DNA from: Streptomyces chrestomyceticus JCM 4735
Lineage (GTDB): Bacteria; Actinomycetota; Actinomycetes; Streptomycetales; Streptomycetaceae
Reading direction: 5' to 3'
DNA: 64,000 nt
Assembly (NCBI RefSeq): GCF_003865135.1
Contig: NZ_BHZC01000001.1
Span: 186,001 to 250,000, forward strand
Shown one piece after another: positions 1 to 10,581 of the stretch. The notes beneath the pieces were generated by a model that saw only the letters and a program-made list of their open reading frames with translations, was not told where the DNA came from and did not search any database. Position 1 is the stretch's first letter. Each line of letters opens with the position of its first letter. Both the position numbers and the translations under genes were made by a program.

Positions 1-576
1 GTGGCCTTCAGTCCGGACGGCAGCACCCTGGCGACGGCCGGCTGGGACGGCAAGCTGCGGCTGTGGGACGTACGGCAACGCCGCCTCACGGCAACGTTGG
101 CGGGCCACACCGGCATCGCGCAGTCGGTGGCGTTCACCCCGGACGGCAACACCCTCGCCAGCAGCGGCCGGGACGCCGCGGCCAGGCTGTGGGACGTACG
201 GACCCACCGCCAACTCACCACCCTCAGCGGCCACACGGGCATCGTCTCGTCCGTCCTCGTCAGCCCGGACGGCAAGACGCTGGCAACCACCGGCGACGAC
301 CGGACAGCCCGCCTGTGGGATCTCCGCACCCACCGGCAACTGGCCCTGTTCACCGGCCACACCGGTGCCCTGTGCTCGGCCGTCTTCGCCCCGGACGGCA
401 ACACCCTCGCCACCAGCGGCGAAGACGGAACCGTACGCCTGTGGGACACCGGCGCCTTCCACGACTTCGCCACCCTTACAGCCGAAACCTGCACGATCGC
501 AGTCCGGTCCCTGACCGAAAAGGAATGGCGGCGCTACGTTCCCGAGGGAGTGGTGTATCAGCGGATCTGCCCTTGA
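1..576 (+). CDS. WD40 repeat protein, C-terminal part (cut by window edge)
   Basis: The reading frame is open from the first base, so this is the tail of a longer protein that begins before the window. The visible 191 residues hold about four WD40 blades, each with an AGHTG or SGHTG turn, an SPDG or TPDG strand and an RLWD ending, spaced about 42 residues apart. The last 40 residues have no blade and end in a Leu-Thr-x-x-Glu-Trp stretch followed by a Cys-Pro terminus, a tail common to streptomycete WD40 proteins that carry an NTPase or kinase module upstream. WD40 propellers act as protein-binding platforms; any catalytic part would lie outside the window. The family call is secure, the function is unknown. 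Confidence 0.9.
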   Translation: MAFSPDGSTLATAGWDGKLRLWDVRQRRLTATLAGHTGIAQSVAFTPDGNTLASSGRDAAARLWDVRTHRQLTTLSGHTGIVSSVLVSPDGKTLATTGDDRTARLWDLRTHRQLALFTGHTGALCSAVFAPDGNTLATSGEDGTVRLWDTGAFHDFATLTAETCTIAVRSLTEKEWRRYVPEGVVYQRICP

Positions 577-1506
577 GGTGTGGCTGAATTCGTATCTCTT
601 CCGAGCGGCCGGGCCGAAGAAGGCCGACACCGGACCGGCGCTTTCGCGTGAAACCATCAGGGAGACGAGAATCGGTCCGGGGGCCGATTTCCGGACGGAA
701 ACCCGGAACGAACGGGCCACTGTTCCAGGCGACCGCGTCCCCTCGTGCGGACGTCCGGTGCACCAACACCTCATGCGCGTCGGTGATCGTCCTCATCCCG
801 CCGATGGCGTTGTCGCCAGGCCACCGAGCTCCGACAGGGCCGGACTTCAACGATCACACGGCAGCGTCCGGGGCCGGCCGACGTCGGACCTCCAGCCACG
901 GCAGCCCCGACGGGGGCGTCGGCAAGCCTTGGGCCCTGCTCAGGTACCAACGCCGGGACGCCTCTCAGCGCCGGTGCCGGCCGTCCCCGAAATTCGCCCT
1001 TCCCACAGGTCACACAGCATATCTTCATGATCGATAAACCGTCGGCGATCACCATCTGGTAGATCCAGTTCCGCAGCTTGCGCACAAATTACACACATCC
1101 CCTTCTTCATATCGGCGCCGATGCTCTAGATTGACCGTGCTTCAGGCGTTCAGGCCCGGAGCGACCGCTGAGTGATCTCTGTTTCGGCGCTGCAAAAAAG
1201 CCAGCTTTACGTCCCCGGCGCCAGACGTGTGGTGATCAATTCTTGGTGCCCGAAAGGGCCTCGGGTGCGGGGAGCGCCCGGGGTTCCGGCGGGTTTCCAC
1301 GTGCCCCGGAAGTCTGCCCGGACCTGCGCGTCCGCAGCTCCCGGGGCGGGTTGTCCACACAGCGCTCACGCGGCCGGGACGGTGCGCGGGGGACGGGGGT
1401 CCCCCGTGGGGGAGGAACAGTGCGGCGCGGGGGGCCGGGGGGCCTCCCGGGGGTGAGGAACAGGGCTGGGCGAACACGCCGGGCCACTGGCGACCGGGGG
1501 GAATCT
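577..1506. other. Long gene-free leader of the exopolysaccharide locus
   Basis: About 930 bases with no convincing gene. Short open frames on both strands have no recognisable domain. Positions 1010-1210 are AT-richer and may hold the promoter of the operon, but I could not fix -35 and -10 boxes. Positions 1380-1500 are extremely GC-rich, with G runs, a 7-bp perfect hairpin (ACGGGGG at 1393-1399, CCCCCGT at 1401-1407) and the 9-base direct repeat GAGGAACAG at 1412-1420 and 1455-1463. The hairpin sits about 100 bases before the first gene. Confidence 0.5.
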
Positions 1507-2985
1507 GTGCAACAGGGGGGATTAGTCAACCCGTTTCCGTCGGCGCGCGGGCGTCTGGCGGACGGGGCGAGCAGCCAGCCCGCGATCGACTGGGAGCAGC
1601 GGTACCGGCGTACCGTGATCACCAGCGACACCGTCGCCACCGCCTTCGTGGTGGCGGCCATCGGTATCTTCTTCGGGGCCCGGGACGCGGCCAACTGGCA
1701 CGAGAAGTGGGGCATTCTCGCCTTCGGCACCGAACTGCTGGTGCTGGGCGCGCTGGCGGTGAGCCGGGCGTGGGCCCCGGCCGTGCTCGGCCAGGGGGCG
1801 GAGGAATTCCGCCGGCTCGGCCGTTCACTGTTCACCGCCGCCGTCGTGCTGGCGCTCGGCGGAATCGCCCTGACCTCGCGCAACATCAAGCTCTGGATCT
1901 TCGTCGCGATCCCGGCGCTCGCGCTCATCACCATGACCGTGCGGTACCTGCTGCGCCTGTGGCTGCACGGGCAGCGGAAGGAAGGGCGGTGCCTGAGACC
2001 GGTGCTGGCCGCCGGGAGCCCGGAGACCGTACGCGACCTGATCACCCGGTCCCGTAAGTTCCCGCACCTCGGGTGGCGGGTGGACGCGGTGTGCACGACG
2101 GACGGTCTCGGGCTCGACGGTGACCACGTGGACGGAGTGCCGGTCGTCGGAGCGCTGTCGGAGGTCGCCAACCATGTACGCCGCGACGGCTACCGGGTCG
2201 TCGCGGTCACCGCGGACCCGCACTGGTCACCGGACCGGCTGCAACGGCTGGCGTGGAACCTCGAAGGCAGCGACGCCGAGATGGTCGTGGCGCCCGTGCT
2301 GATGGAGGTGGCCGGCCCGCGGCTGCACGTCGACGCCGTGCTCGGGATTCCGCTGCTGCGGGTCAGCATGCCGACCTTCAGCGGAGGGCGGCGGGCCGTC
2401 AAAGGGATCGTCGACCGGCTGGGCGCGGCGGTCCTGCTGGTGCTGTTCGCGCCGCTGATGCTGTGCGTCGCGCTGCTCGTGCTGGCGGACAGCCGGGGCG
2501 GCGCGTTCTACCGCCAGCGCCGGGTCGGCAAGGACGGCCGCGAGTTCACCATCTTCAAGTTCCGCACCATGGTCACCGGGGCCGACGCGGCACGTGCCGA
2601 GCTGATCCACCGCAACGAGGGCGCCGGGCTGCTGTTCAAGCTCCGCCGGGACCCCCGGGTGACCCGGGTGGGGGCGGCGCTGCGCCGGTACTCGATCGAC
2701 GAGCTCCCGCAGCTCTTCAACGTGCTCACCGGATCGATGTCGCTCGTCGGTCCGCGGCCCCCGCTGCCGGAGGAGTCCGCCGCGTACGGCCCGGACATCC
2801 GGCGGCGGCTGCTGGTCAAGCCCGGACTCACCGGTCTGTGGCAGATCAGCGGGCGCAGCGACCTGCCGTGGGAGGAGGCGGTCCGTCTCGACCTGCGGTA
2901 CGTGGAGGACTGGTCGCTCGCCCTGGACGCGGTGATCTTGTGGAAGACGCTGCGGGCGGTGCTGTACGGGCAGGGGGCCTACTGA
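1507..2985 (+). CDS. Polyprenyl glycosylphosphotransferase (priming enzyme)
   Basis: Transfers a sugar-1-phosphate to undecaprenyl phosphate at the inner membrane, the first committed step of repeat-unit assembly. The 492-residue protein has an N-terminal block of four to five hydrophobic segments, a CoA-binding-like middle, another membrane segment near residue 305, and a C-terminal bacterial sugar transferase domain from about residue 298. Visible signatures of that domain are YRQRRVGKDG, FKFRTM, RVGAALRRYSIDELPQL, GSMSLVGPRPP and KPGLTGLWQISGR. The frame is open back to 1243, but the GTG at 1507 has a GGGGGGAA ribosome site just before it and gives a normal family length. It is the first gene of the run of plus-strand genes ending at 29198. 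The sugar (glucose, galactose or another) cannot be told from sequence. Confidence 0.93.
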   Translation: MQQGGLVNPFPSARGRLADGASSQPAIDWEQRYRRTVITSDTVATAFVVAAIGIFFGARDAANWHEKWGILAFGTELLVLGALAVSRAWAPAVLGQGAEEFRRLGRSLFTAAVVLALGGIALTSRNIKLWIFVAIPALALITMTVRYLLRLWLHGQRKEGRCLRPVLAAGSPETVRDLITRSRKFPHLGWRVDAVCTTDGLGLDGDHVDGVPVVGALSEVANHVRRDGYRVVAVTADPHWSPDRLQRLAWNLEGSDAEMVVAPVLMEVAGPRLHVDAVLGIPLLRVSMPTFSGGRRAVKGIVDRLGAAVLLVLFAPLMLCVALLVLADSRGGAFYRQRRVGKDGREFTIFKFRTMVTGADAARAELIHRNEGAGLLFKLRRDPRVTRVGAALRRYSIDELPQLFNVLTGSMSLVGPRPPLPEESAAYGPDIRRRLLVKPGLTGLWQISGRSDLPWEEAVRLDLRYVEDWSLALDAVILWKTLRAVLYGQGAY

Positions 2986-3066
2986 TGCGCGGGGGGCTGC
3001 TACGCAACGGTCCGGCCGGCGCGCGGACCGCAGGCCGGGAGGGCCTGCCCGGGGGAAGGACGCATC

Positions 3067-4375
<1,309 letters not shown>

Positions 4376-4386
<11 letters not shown>

Positions 4387-5661
4387 CACAACGTTCAACG
4401 GCACGTCGTCCGGCGGCACCGCCGACGGCGGCCGGCCGGGTCGGCGCGCGCTGATCCTGGTGGAGAACCTGTCGGTGCCGTTCGACCGGCGGGTGTGGCA
4501 GGAGTGCACCACGCTGCGCGACGCGGGCTGGACGGTGCACGTCATCTGTCCCCGGGGGAGAAGCGCGACACGGAGCCGGAGGCGGTGATCGACGGGGTGC
4601 GGATCCACCGCTACCCGTTGCGCGCGGCCACCGGAGGGCCGGCCGGCTATCTCCGGGAGTACGGATCGGCGTTGTGGCACACGGCGCGGCTGGCCCGCAA
4701 GGTCGGCCCGGTCCACGTGGTGCACGCCTGCAACCCGCCCGACCTGCTGTTCCTGCCCGCCCTGTGGCTGAAGCGGCGCGGCGCGCGGTTCGTCTTCGAC
4801 CAGCACGACCTGGTACCCGAGCTGTATCTCTCCCGGTTCGACCGCGGCGAGGACCTGCTCTACCGCGCGGTGTGCGCGCTGGAACGGCTGACCTACCGGG
4901 CCGCCGATGTCGTCCTGGCCACGAACGAGAGCTACCGGGAGGTCGCGATACGCCGCGGCGGCCAGTGGCCGGAGGATGTCTTCGTGGTGCGCAGCGCGCC
5001 GCAGACCGACCGGTTCCAACCGGTCCCGTCCGAGCCGGAGCTGAAGCGCGGCAAGCCCCATCTGCTGTGCTATCTGGGCGTCATGGGTCCGCAGGACGGC
5101 GTCGACTACGCCTTGCGGGCGCTGGCGAAGCTGCGCGACGAGCACGGGCGGACCGACTGGCACGCGGTGTTCGTCGGCGCCGGCGACGCGTTCGACGCGA
5201 TGGTGGAGCTGTCCCGGCAGCTCGGGCTCGCCGGGCAGGTGGAGTTCACCGGACGCATTCCGGACGCCGACCTGGTGCGCTACCTGTCCACCGCGGACGT
5301 GTGCCTCTCCCCCGACCCGCGCAATCCGCTCAACGACGTGTCGACCATGAACAAGGTCCTGGAGTACATGGCGATGGGGCGGCCGATCGTCTCCTTCGAC
5401 CTCCGGGAAGCACGCGTCTCCGCCGGTGAGGCCGCTGTGTACGCGCCCGCCAACGACGAGGCCGCCTTCGCCGGGCTGATCGCGCAACTGCTGGACGATC
5501 CGGAGAAGCGCGCCCGGATGGGCAAGATCGGCCAGGAGCGGGTCGGCGGAGAGCTGTCCTGGCGGAACTCCCAGAGATCGCTGCTCGCCGCCTACGCCGC
5601 TGCCTGCGGTGCCCAAGGCGGCCCGGTCCGGCGCCGGGTGGGGAGGAGGCGGCGCCGTTGA
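4376..5661 (+). pseudogene. Glycosyltransferase family 4, frameshifted as read
   Basis: A GT-B glycosyltransferase of the WbuB-like GT4 group. The N-terminal part (LILVENLSVPFDRRVWQE) runs from a TTG at 4376 in one frame; the rest (VHACNPPDLLFLPAL, FDQHDLVPE, GPQDGVDYALRAL, MNKVLEYMAMGRPIV) is in the next frame to 5661. The break falls in a run of five G at 4554-4558. One more G would restore a continuous 428-residue protein with no other defect, so this is either a recent mutation or a sequencing slip. It overlaps the end of the dehydrogenase gene by 11 bases and is coupled to the next gene by TTGA, as expected for an operon member. Acceptor and donor are unknown; donor-side motifs are intact. 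Confidence 0.85.
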
Positions 5662-7055
5662 GCGACGACACGATACGCCTGGTCACGATCGGGCGGATGC
5701 TCCGCCGGCGCCGGCGGTTCCTCGCCGTCCTCGCCGTGGTGGGCGCGCTCGTCGGCTACGGCGCCTCGGTGCTGTACCCGCCGCGTTACACGGCGTCGGC
5801 ATCGGTACTGCTGCCGGGACAGTGGGAGCAGCGCGAGCTGCTGACGCAGGTGGAGATCGCCGCCAGTTCGGCGGTGGTCGACCGCGCGGCCGCCAAGCTC
5901 GGCTGGGACGGCGTCAGCGGCACCGAGCTGCGGGACCGGGTGAGTGCCAAGGCCGCCGACGGGAACATCATCGAGATCTCGGGCACGGCCGACACACCGG
6001 AGCGCGCGCAGCAGTTGTCCGACCGGGTGGCGCAGCAGTTCGTCGCCTTCGCCGCCCGGATCGCCGGCGGCACCGCCGACCCCGGAGCGGCCGCGCGGCC
6101 CGAGGACCTGCGGAAGAAGGTCGCCGAGACCAACCGCCGCATCACCGACCTGGCCAATGCCGCCGATCCCGGGCGGACCGTGGAGAGCGTGCAGGTCCGC
6201 ACCTCGCTGGAGAAGCTGCGCACCGCGCTGCAGGAGGCCATGAAGAAGCTGGACGAGGCGGACCCGGCGACCGGCAAGGCCGGCATGGTCGTCATGGGGC
6301 CGGCGGCCCGGCCGACCGGTGCGGTGCCGCCGACGAGGACGCAGCTCATCGTCGCCGGGGGCCTGCTGTTCTTCCTGGTCGCGGTCGTCGGCCATCTCGC
6401 CGCCGCGCGGATGAACCGCCGGCTGCGCACCGAGCCGGAGATCGCCGCGGCACTGGGCTCCACGCTGCTGGGGTCGGTCGACGTACCGGATGAAGGGCGT
6501 ACGCACCGGCCGGAAGGCGAGGGCCGGCGGGCCCGGATCCGCCGGCTGCTGGGCGTCGACACCCGGTGGGACGTACCGGCCTCGCAACGGTTCGCCGACG
6601 AGGCCGGCCGACGCGTCCACTACCGGCGGGTGTGCGCTCGCCTCCGGGACCGGCTGCCGGCCCCGCGACAGGTGCTGCTCGTCGTACCGGACGGTGACGA
6701 GATCGCCCGCCGGGCCGCCGGGCAGCTCGTCGCCGAGGCCGCGAACGATCCCTCCCCGGCCTCTGCGGGCAGGGGAAACCCCGTGCTGCGGGTGGTGGAG
6801 GTATCGGTGTCCCGGCCGATGGTGCCGGACCGCGACACCGAGTCCGGCGCCCTGATCGTGGTCAGCGCGGGCTGCTGGACCGCGGAAGAGCTGGCCGGCG
6901 TCGCCGCGGCGTGCACGGACGCCCGGCACGAGGTCGTGGGCACCGTCGTCGCGGGTACGGTCACGTCCCGTCCGGCGCGGACCGCCGGCCGTCCTCCGGA
7001 GCACGCCGCCCTGTCGCTCGCGGTCCGCGGCCCCGCGACGGGAGGTTCCGGGTGA
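5658..7055 (+). CDS. Wzz-like chain-length determinant protein, first copy
   Basis: Inner-membrane polysaccharide co-polymerase that likely sets chain length with the Wzy polymerase. The 465-residue protein starts with a Wzz-type domain: a cytoplasmic arginine cluster, a membrane segment near residues 22-38, then YPPRYTASASVLLPG. An outside loop follows, with a second membrane segment near 229-249. The last 200 residues are cytoplasmic and unlike a classic tyrosine-kinase domain. The TTG start overlaps the previous stop as TTGA, and GGGGAGGAGG lies 8 bases upstream, which decides the start. The stop overlaps the next gene as GTGA. Family call is good; partner and chain length are inferred. 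Confidence 0.8.
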   Translation: MSDDTIRLVTIGRMLRRRRRFLAVLAVVGALVGYGASVLYPPRYTASASVLLPGQWEQRELLTQVEIAASSAVVDRAAAKLGWDGVSGTELRDRVSAKAADGNIIEISGTADTPERAQQLSDRVAQQFVAFAARIAGGTADPGAAARPEDLRKKVAETNRRITDLANAADPGRTVESVQVRTSLEKLRTALQEAMKKLDEADPATGKAGMVVMGPAARPTGAVPPTRTQLIVAGGLLFFLVAVVGHLAAARMNRRLRTEPEIAAALGSTLLGSVDVPDEGRTHRPEGEGRRARIRRLLGVDTRWDVPASQRFADEAGRRVHYRRVCARLRDRLPAPRQVLLVVPDGDEIARRAAGQLVAEAANDPSPASAGRGNPVLRVVEVSVSRPMVPDRDTESGALIVVSAGCWTAEELAGVAAACTDARHEVVGTVVAGTVTSRPARTAGRPPEHAALSLAVRGPATGGSG

Positions 7056-8623
7056 CGACGAGCACGGCTGCGGAGTCGTCGGCGACCACTCCCCTGCTGG
7101 ACCTGCAGGCGCTGGTGGTGGCGGTCCGCAGGCGCCGCCGCCTCTGGAGCGCCATGGCGCTGCTGGGGCTGCTGATCGGCGCGGCGGCGGCGGTCCTGAT
7201 GCCGCCCCCGCCGTCCGCGGTGACCACGGTGCTGGTCACCCATCAGGCGGACCAGCCGAACGACACCGGCACGCTGATCCGTACCGATGTCGCGCTGCTG
7301 GGGACCACGCGGATCGCCGCGCAGGCCCTGCGGTCCCTCAAGTCCACGGAGAAGCCGGAGGATTTCCTGCACGACTACCGGGGCACCGGCCTGACCAACA
7401 ACCTGTTGCAGATCGATGTGACCGGCGCCGACGACACGGAGGCGGTGGCCCGTGCCAAGGCGCTGGCCGACGCGTTCATCGCGGACCATGTGCGGCGGAT
7501 GCGGGAAGCCGCGCAGGCCGAGGCCAAGGCCCTGCGCGATCAGCGGGACCGTATGCGGGACGAGCTGGCCCAGGTCAACAAGGCGATCGGCAACCGGTCG
7601 CCGGGCAGCGACCCGAAGGCGTCGGCGAGCATCGAGTCGCTCTTCGCCCGCCGGGCCGAACTCACCTCACGAATAGCGGACTTCGACCAGCGCGCGGAGG
7701 AGGCGCGCATGGGCACGCCCCAGCTCGTCGCCGGTACGCAGGTCGTGGACGCCCCGCGTGCGGTGCGGCACTCCCTGCCCAAGGCCGCTGCCACCAACGC
7801 CGCCATCGGGCTCGTCCTCGGGCTCGCGATCGGGCTCGCGCTGGCCGCGGTCGGCACGGTGGTGGCGGACCGCCCCGTACTGCGCCGGGAGATCGCGGCG
7901 AATCTGGGTGCCTCGGTCGTCGCGGAGCTGCCCCGCGCGCTCCGGCGGCCCGCCGGGCTGTGGCAGCGCCGCCGGACCCGGGAGGCGCACGAACGGCTCA
8001 CCACGGCGTTGGTCCGCGCCGTGCGCCACTCCGCGGAGCCGGTGTCGCTGCTGGAACTGGGCTGTGCGCGTACGACGAGCGTGATCGCCCTGAACGTCGC
8101 CGGAGCCCTGGGGGCGGAGGGCCCGGTGGTCGTCGTCGACGGCCTGCCCGGTCCGGAGCTCGCCGACAGCGGCCAGGAGCCGGTCAACACGACCGTGGTC
8201 AGGGGCGAGCGCGCCGCGACCGTGCCGAGAGAGGTGCGCCGGCTCGGCGTCGGCTCGGTCGCGCCCGGCACGGCGTGGACCGACCTCCGGTACCTCGGCG
8301 GCCGGACCGTGCTCGTCGTACGGGCCGGGCACGGCAGGGCCGCCTGGCTGCACACCGTGGCGCGGCAGCTCGCGGAGCAGCGCATTCCGGTGATCGGTGT
8401 GGTGCTGATCGACCCCGATCCGCGGGACCGGACCGACGGCACGCTGTGGGACGGACCGCACACGGCGCTGCGCGGCCCTTATGAGCGGCCGGCCCAGCAG
8501 CACGGGACGGGCCTGCCGCGGACGGAACGGCTGGCCCGGCAGCACGCGACAGGCCCGTTGTGGACGGAGCGGCCGCCGATGTCGGCCGCCCGCGCCCCGG
8601 GCAGCGACCAGGAGGCTCGGTAG
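7052..8623 (+). CDS. Wzz-like chain-length determinant protein, second copy
   Basis: A second polysaccharide co-polymerase of 523 residues. It has a membrane segment near 31-50, an outside loop with a charged helical stretch near 150-190 likely to form a coiled coil, a second membrane segment near 248-270 (LGLAIGLALAAVG), and a cytoplasmic tail. The tail contains SLLELGCARTTSVIALNVAG followed by VVVVDGLPG, which lies where BY-kinases of the CpsD/Wzc type carry Walker A and A' motifs, but the GKS/T residues are missing. It may therefore be a dead kinase-like regulatory domain. The frame is open back to 6911, but GTG at 7052 has GGGAGG upstream and a 4-base overlap with the preceding gene. Confidence 0.8.
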   Translation: MTTSTAAESSATTPLLDLQALVVAVRRRRRLWSAMALLGLLIGAAAAVLMPPPPSAVTTVLVTHQADQPNDTGTLIRTDVALLGTTRIAAQALRSLKSTEKPEDFLHDYRGTGLTNNLLQIDVTGADDTEAVARAKALADAFIADHVRRMREAAQAEAKALRDQRDRMRDELAQVNKAIGNRSPGSDPKASASIESLFARRAELTSRIADFDQRAEEARMGTPQLVAGTQVVDAPRAVRHSLPKAAATNAAIGLVLGLAIGLALAAVGTVVADRPVLRREIAANLGASVVAELPRALRRPAGLWQRRRTREAHERLTTALVRAVRHSAEPVSLLELGCARTTSVIALNVAGALGAEGPVVVVDGLPGPELADSGQEPVNTTVVRGERAATVPREVRRLGVGSVAPGTAWTDLRYLGGRTVLVVRAGHGRAAWLHTVARQLAEQRIPVIGVVLIDPDPRDRTDGTLWDGPHTALRGPYERPAQQHGTGLPRTERLARQHATGPLWTERPPMSAARAPGSDQEAR

Positions 8624-8626
8624 CAC

Positions 8627-10555
8627 ATGTGTGGCATCGCAGGTACGTACCGGTGGCCGGACGGGAAGGCCGTGACCGACCGGCTCACCGACATCCTCGC
8701 CCACCGCGGCCCGGACGGGGCGGGCCGCTACAGCCACCCCGCCGGTGACGGCGAAGTCCACCTGGGACACCGCCGGCTGGCCATCATCGACCTGTCCGGG
8801 ACCGGCGCCCAGCCGATGGTCTCGGACGGCCTCGCCCTCTCGTACAACGGCGAGCTGTACAACGCGCCCGCGCTGCGCGCCGAGCTGTCGGCCGCCGGGG
8901 TGCGCTTCCGCGGCACGTCCGACACCGAGGTGCTGCTGGAGGCGTGGCGGCGCTGGGGCACCGACTGCCTGCCGCGGCTGCGCGGCATGTTCGCGTTCGC
9001 GGTCTTCGACGAGCGGACCGGTGAGCTGGTGCTCGCCCGCGACCAGTTGGGCATCAAGCCGCTGTTCCTGCTCCGGCGCGGCGGGGGCCTGCTGTTCGCC
9101 TCCGAGCTGAAGGCGCTCGCCGCCGTGACCGGCGGGACGCTGCAGGTGGACCACGCGGCGCTGGTGGCCTCCCTGCTGTACTACTGGGTGCCGGACTCGC
9201 GCTGTGCGTTCCGCGAGGCGGAGAAGCTGCCGCCGGGGAGCTGGCTGCGGTGCCGGCCCGACGGCCTGGTCGAGACCGGCCGGTACTGGAACCTCAAGGA
9301 CGTCGCCGCCGAGGCCCGGGAGCGGGCCCGCAGCGGCGAGCAGCCGGACCTGGCCGCCGTCGTCGAGGAGTCGACCCGCCGGCACCTGCTCTCCGACGTA
9401 CCGGTGGCGACCTTCCTCTCCGGCGGCCTCGACTCCAGCTACCTGACCGCGCTGGCGGCCCGCGACCGGCCCGGGATCGCCGCTTACACGATCGGGTTCC
9501 GCGCCGAGGACGCCAGGTTCGAGGCGATGCCGGACGATCTGCGCTACGCCCGGCAGGTGGCCGAGCGGTTCGGCGTCGACCTGCGGGAGATCGAGATCGC
9601 GCCGAACGTGCTCGACCTGCTGCCGGAGATGACCTACCACCTGGACGAGCCGATCGGCGACCCGGCCGCGATCAACACGTTCCTGATCTGCTCGGCCGCC
9701 CGGGAGGCCGGCGTCAAGGTGCTGCTCTCGGGCATGGGCGCCGACGAGCTGTTCGCCGGGTACCGCAAGCACCTGGCCAACCTGCTCGCGCTGCGCTACC
9801 AGCGCATCCCGCGGCCGCTGCGCAGCGGTCTGTCCGCGACCGTGGACCGGCTGCCGGTCGCCACGGCCCGCCGCGGGTACCGCTCGGTGCGCTTCGCGAA
9901 GCGGTTCCTGTCCTTCGCCGAGCTGCCGGAGGAGACCGCGTTCCGGCGCAGCTACACCATGTACGACCAGGACGAACTGCTCGCCCTGGTCGACCCGGAC
10001 CTGGCCGGGAGCGTCGAGGACGTCCTGACCGAGCACGCGGACATCTACCAGGACAACGACCTCGACGACTTCGTCAACCGCATGTGCCTAGGCGACGCCC
10101 GGATGTTCCTGCCGGGCCTGAACCTCGCCTACACGGACCGGTCGAGCATGGCCGCGTCGACCGAGGTGCGGGTGCCGTACGTGGACGTCGAAGTGGTCGA
10201 GGCGGCGTTCGCGGTGCCCGGCGACCGCAAGATCGTCGGGCGGCAGGGCAAGGCCGTCCTCAAGGAGGCGGCCGCCTCGGTGCTGCCCCGGGAGATCGTG
10301 TACCGGCCCAAGGGCCTGTTCAGTGCCCCGCTGCGGGCCTGGATGAGCCGGGACCTGGCACCACTGGTGCGCGAGGTGGTGCACGACGGGGTGCTCGTCG
10401 GTTCCGGGCTCCTGCGCCGCGACGCGCTGCAGCGGATGGTCGCCGAGGACGCCGCCGGGCAGCGGGACTTCTCCAAGCATCTGTGGCATGTGCTGACCCT
10501 GGAGTACTGGTATCGCGGCGCGACCTCCGGCTCCGGCCGGAGCCGGGCGGCTTGA
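8627..10555 (+). CDS. asnB: Asparagine synthase (glutamine-hydrolysing) family amidotransferase
   Basis: Uses glutamine and ATP to amidate a carboxylate. The 642-residue protein starts MCGIAG, so Cys2 can act as the glutaminase nucleophile, followed by RLAIIDLSG and YNGELYN. The synthetase half has the pyrophosphate loop SGGLDS and SGMGADELFAGY. Family length is normal. It starts 3 bases after the second Wzz-like gene. In polysaccharide loci such enzymes are thought to amidate uronic-acid sugars rather than make asparagine, and the AlgD-type dehydrogenase upstream would supply such a substrate. That link is inference; ordinary asparagine synthesis cannot be excluded from sequence. Confidence 0.9.
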   Translation: MCGIAGTYRWPDGKAVTDRLTDILAHRGPDGAGRYSHPAGDGEVHLGHRRLAIIDLSGTGAQPMVSDGLALSYNGELYNAPALRAELSAAGVRFRGTSDTEVLLEAWRRWGTDCLPRLRGMFAFAVFDERTGELVLARDQLGIKPLFLLRRGGGLLFASELKALAAVTGGTLQVDHAALVASLLYYWVPDSRCAFREAEKLPPGSWLRCRPDGLVETGRYWNLKDVAAEARERARSGEQPDLAAVVEESTRRHLLSDVPVATFLSGGLDSSYLTALAARDRPGIAAYTIGFRAEDARFEAMPDDLRYARQVAERFGVDLREIEIAPNVLDLLPEMTYHLDEPIGDPAAINTFLICSAAREAGVKVLLSGMGADELFAGYRKHLANLLALRYQRIPRPLRSGLSATVDRLPVATARRGYRSVRFAKRFLSFAELPEETAFRRSYTMYDQDELLALVDPDLAGSVEDVLTEHADIYQDNDLDDFVNRMCLGDARMFLPGLNLAYTDRSSMAASTEVRVPYVDVEVVEAAFAVPGDRKIVGRQGKAVLKEAAASVLPREIVYRPKGLFSAPLRAWMSRDLAPLVREVVHDGVLVGSGLLRRDALQRMVAEDAAGQRDFSKHLWHVLTLEYWYRGATSGSGRSRAA

Positions 10556-10581
10556 ACGGTGTGGACACAAGAGGAGCTCGG

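Noticed and set aside
4550..4560. Programmed ribosomal slippage in the GT4 gene
   Set aside because: The run could slip, but no stimulatory structure was identified and similar one-base losses occur elsewhere in the window, so a lost base is simpler.
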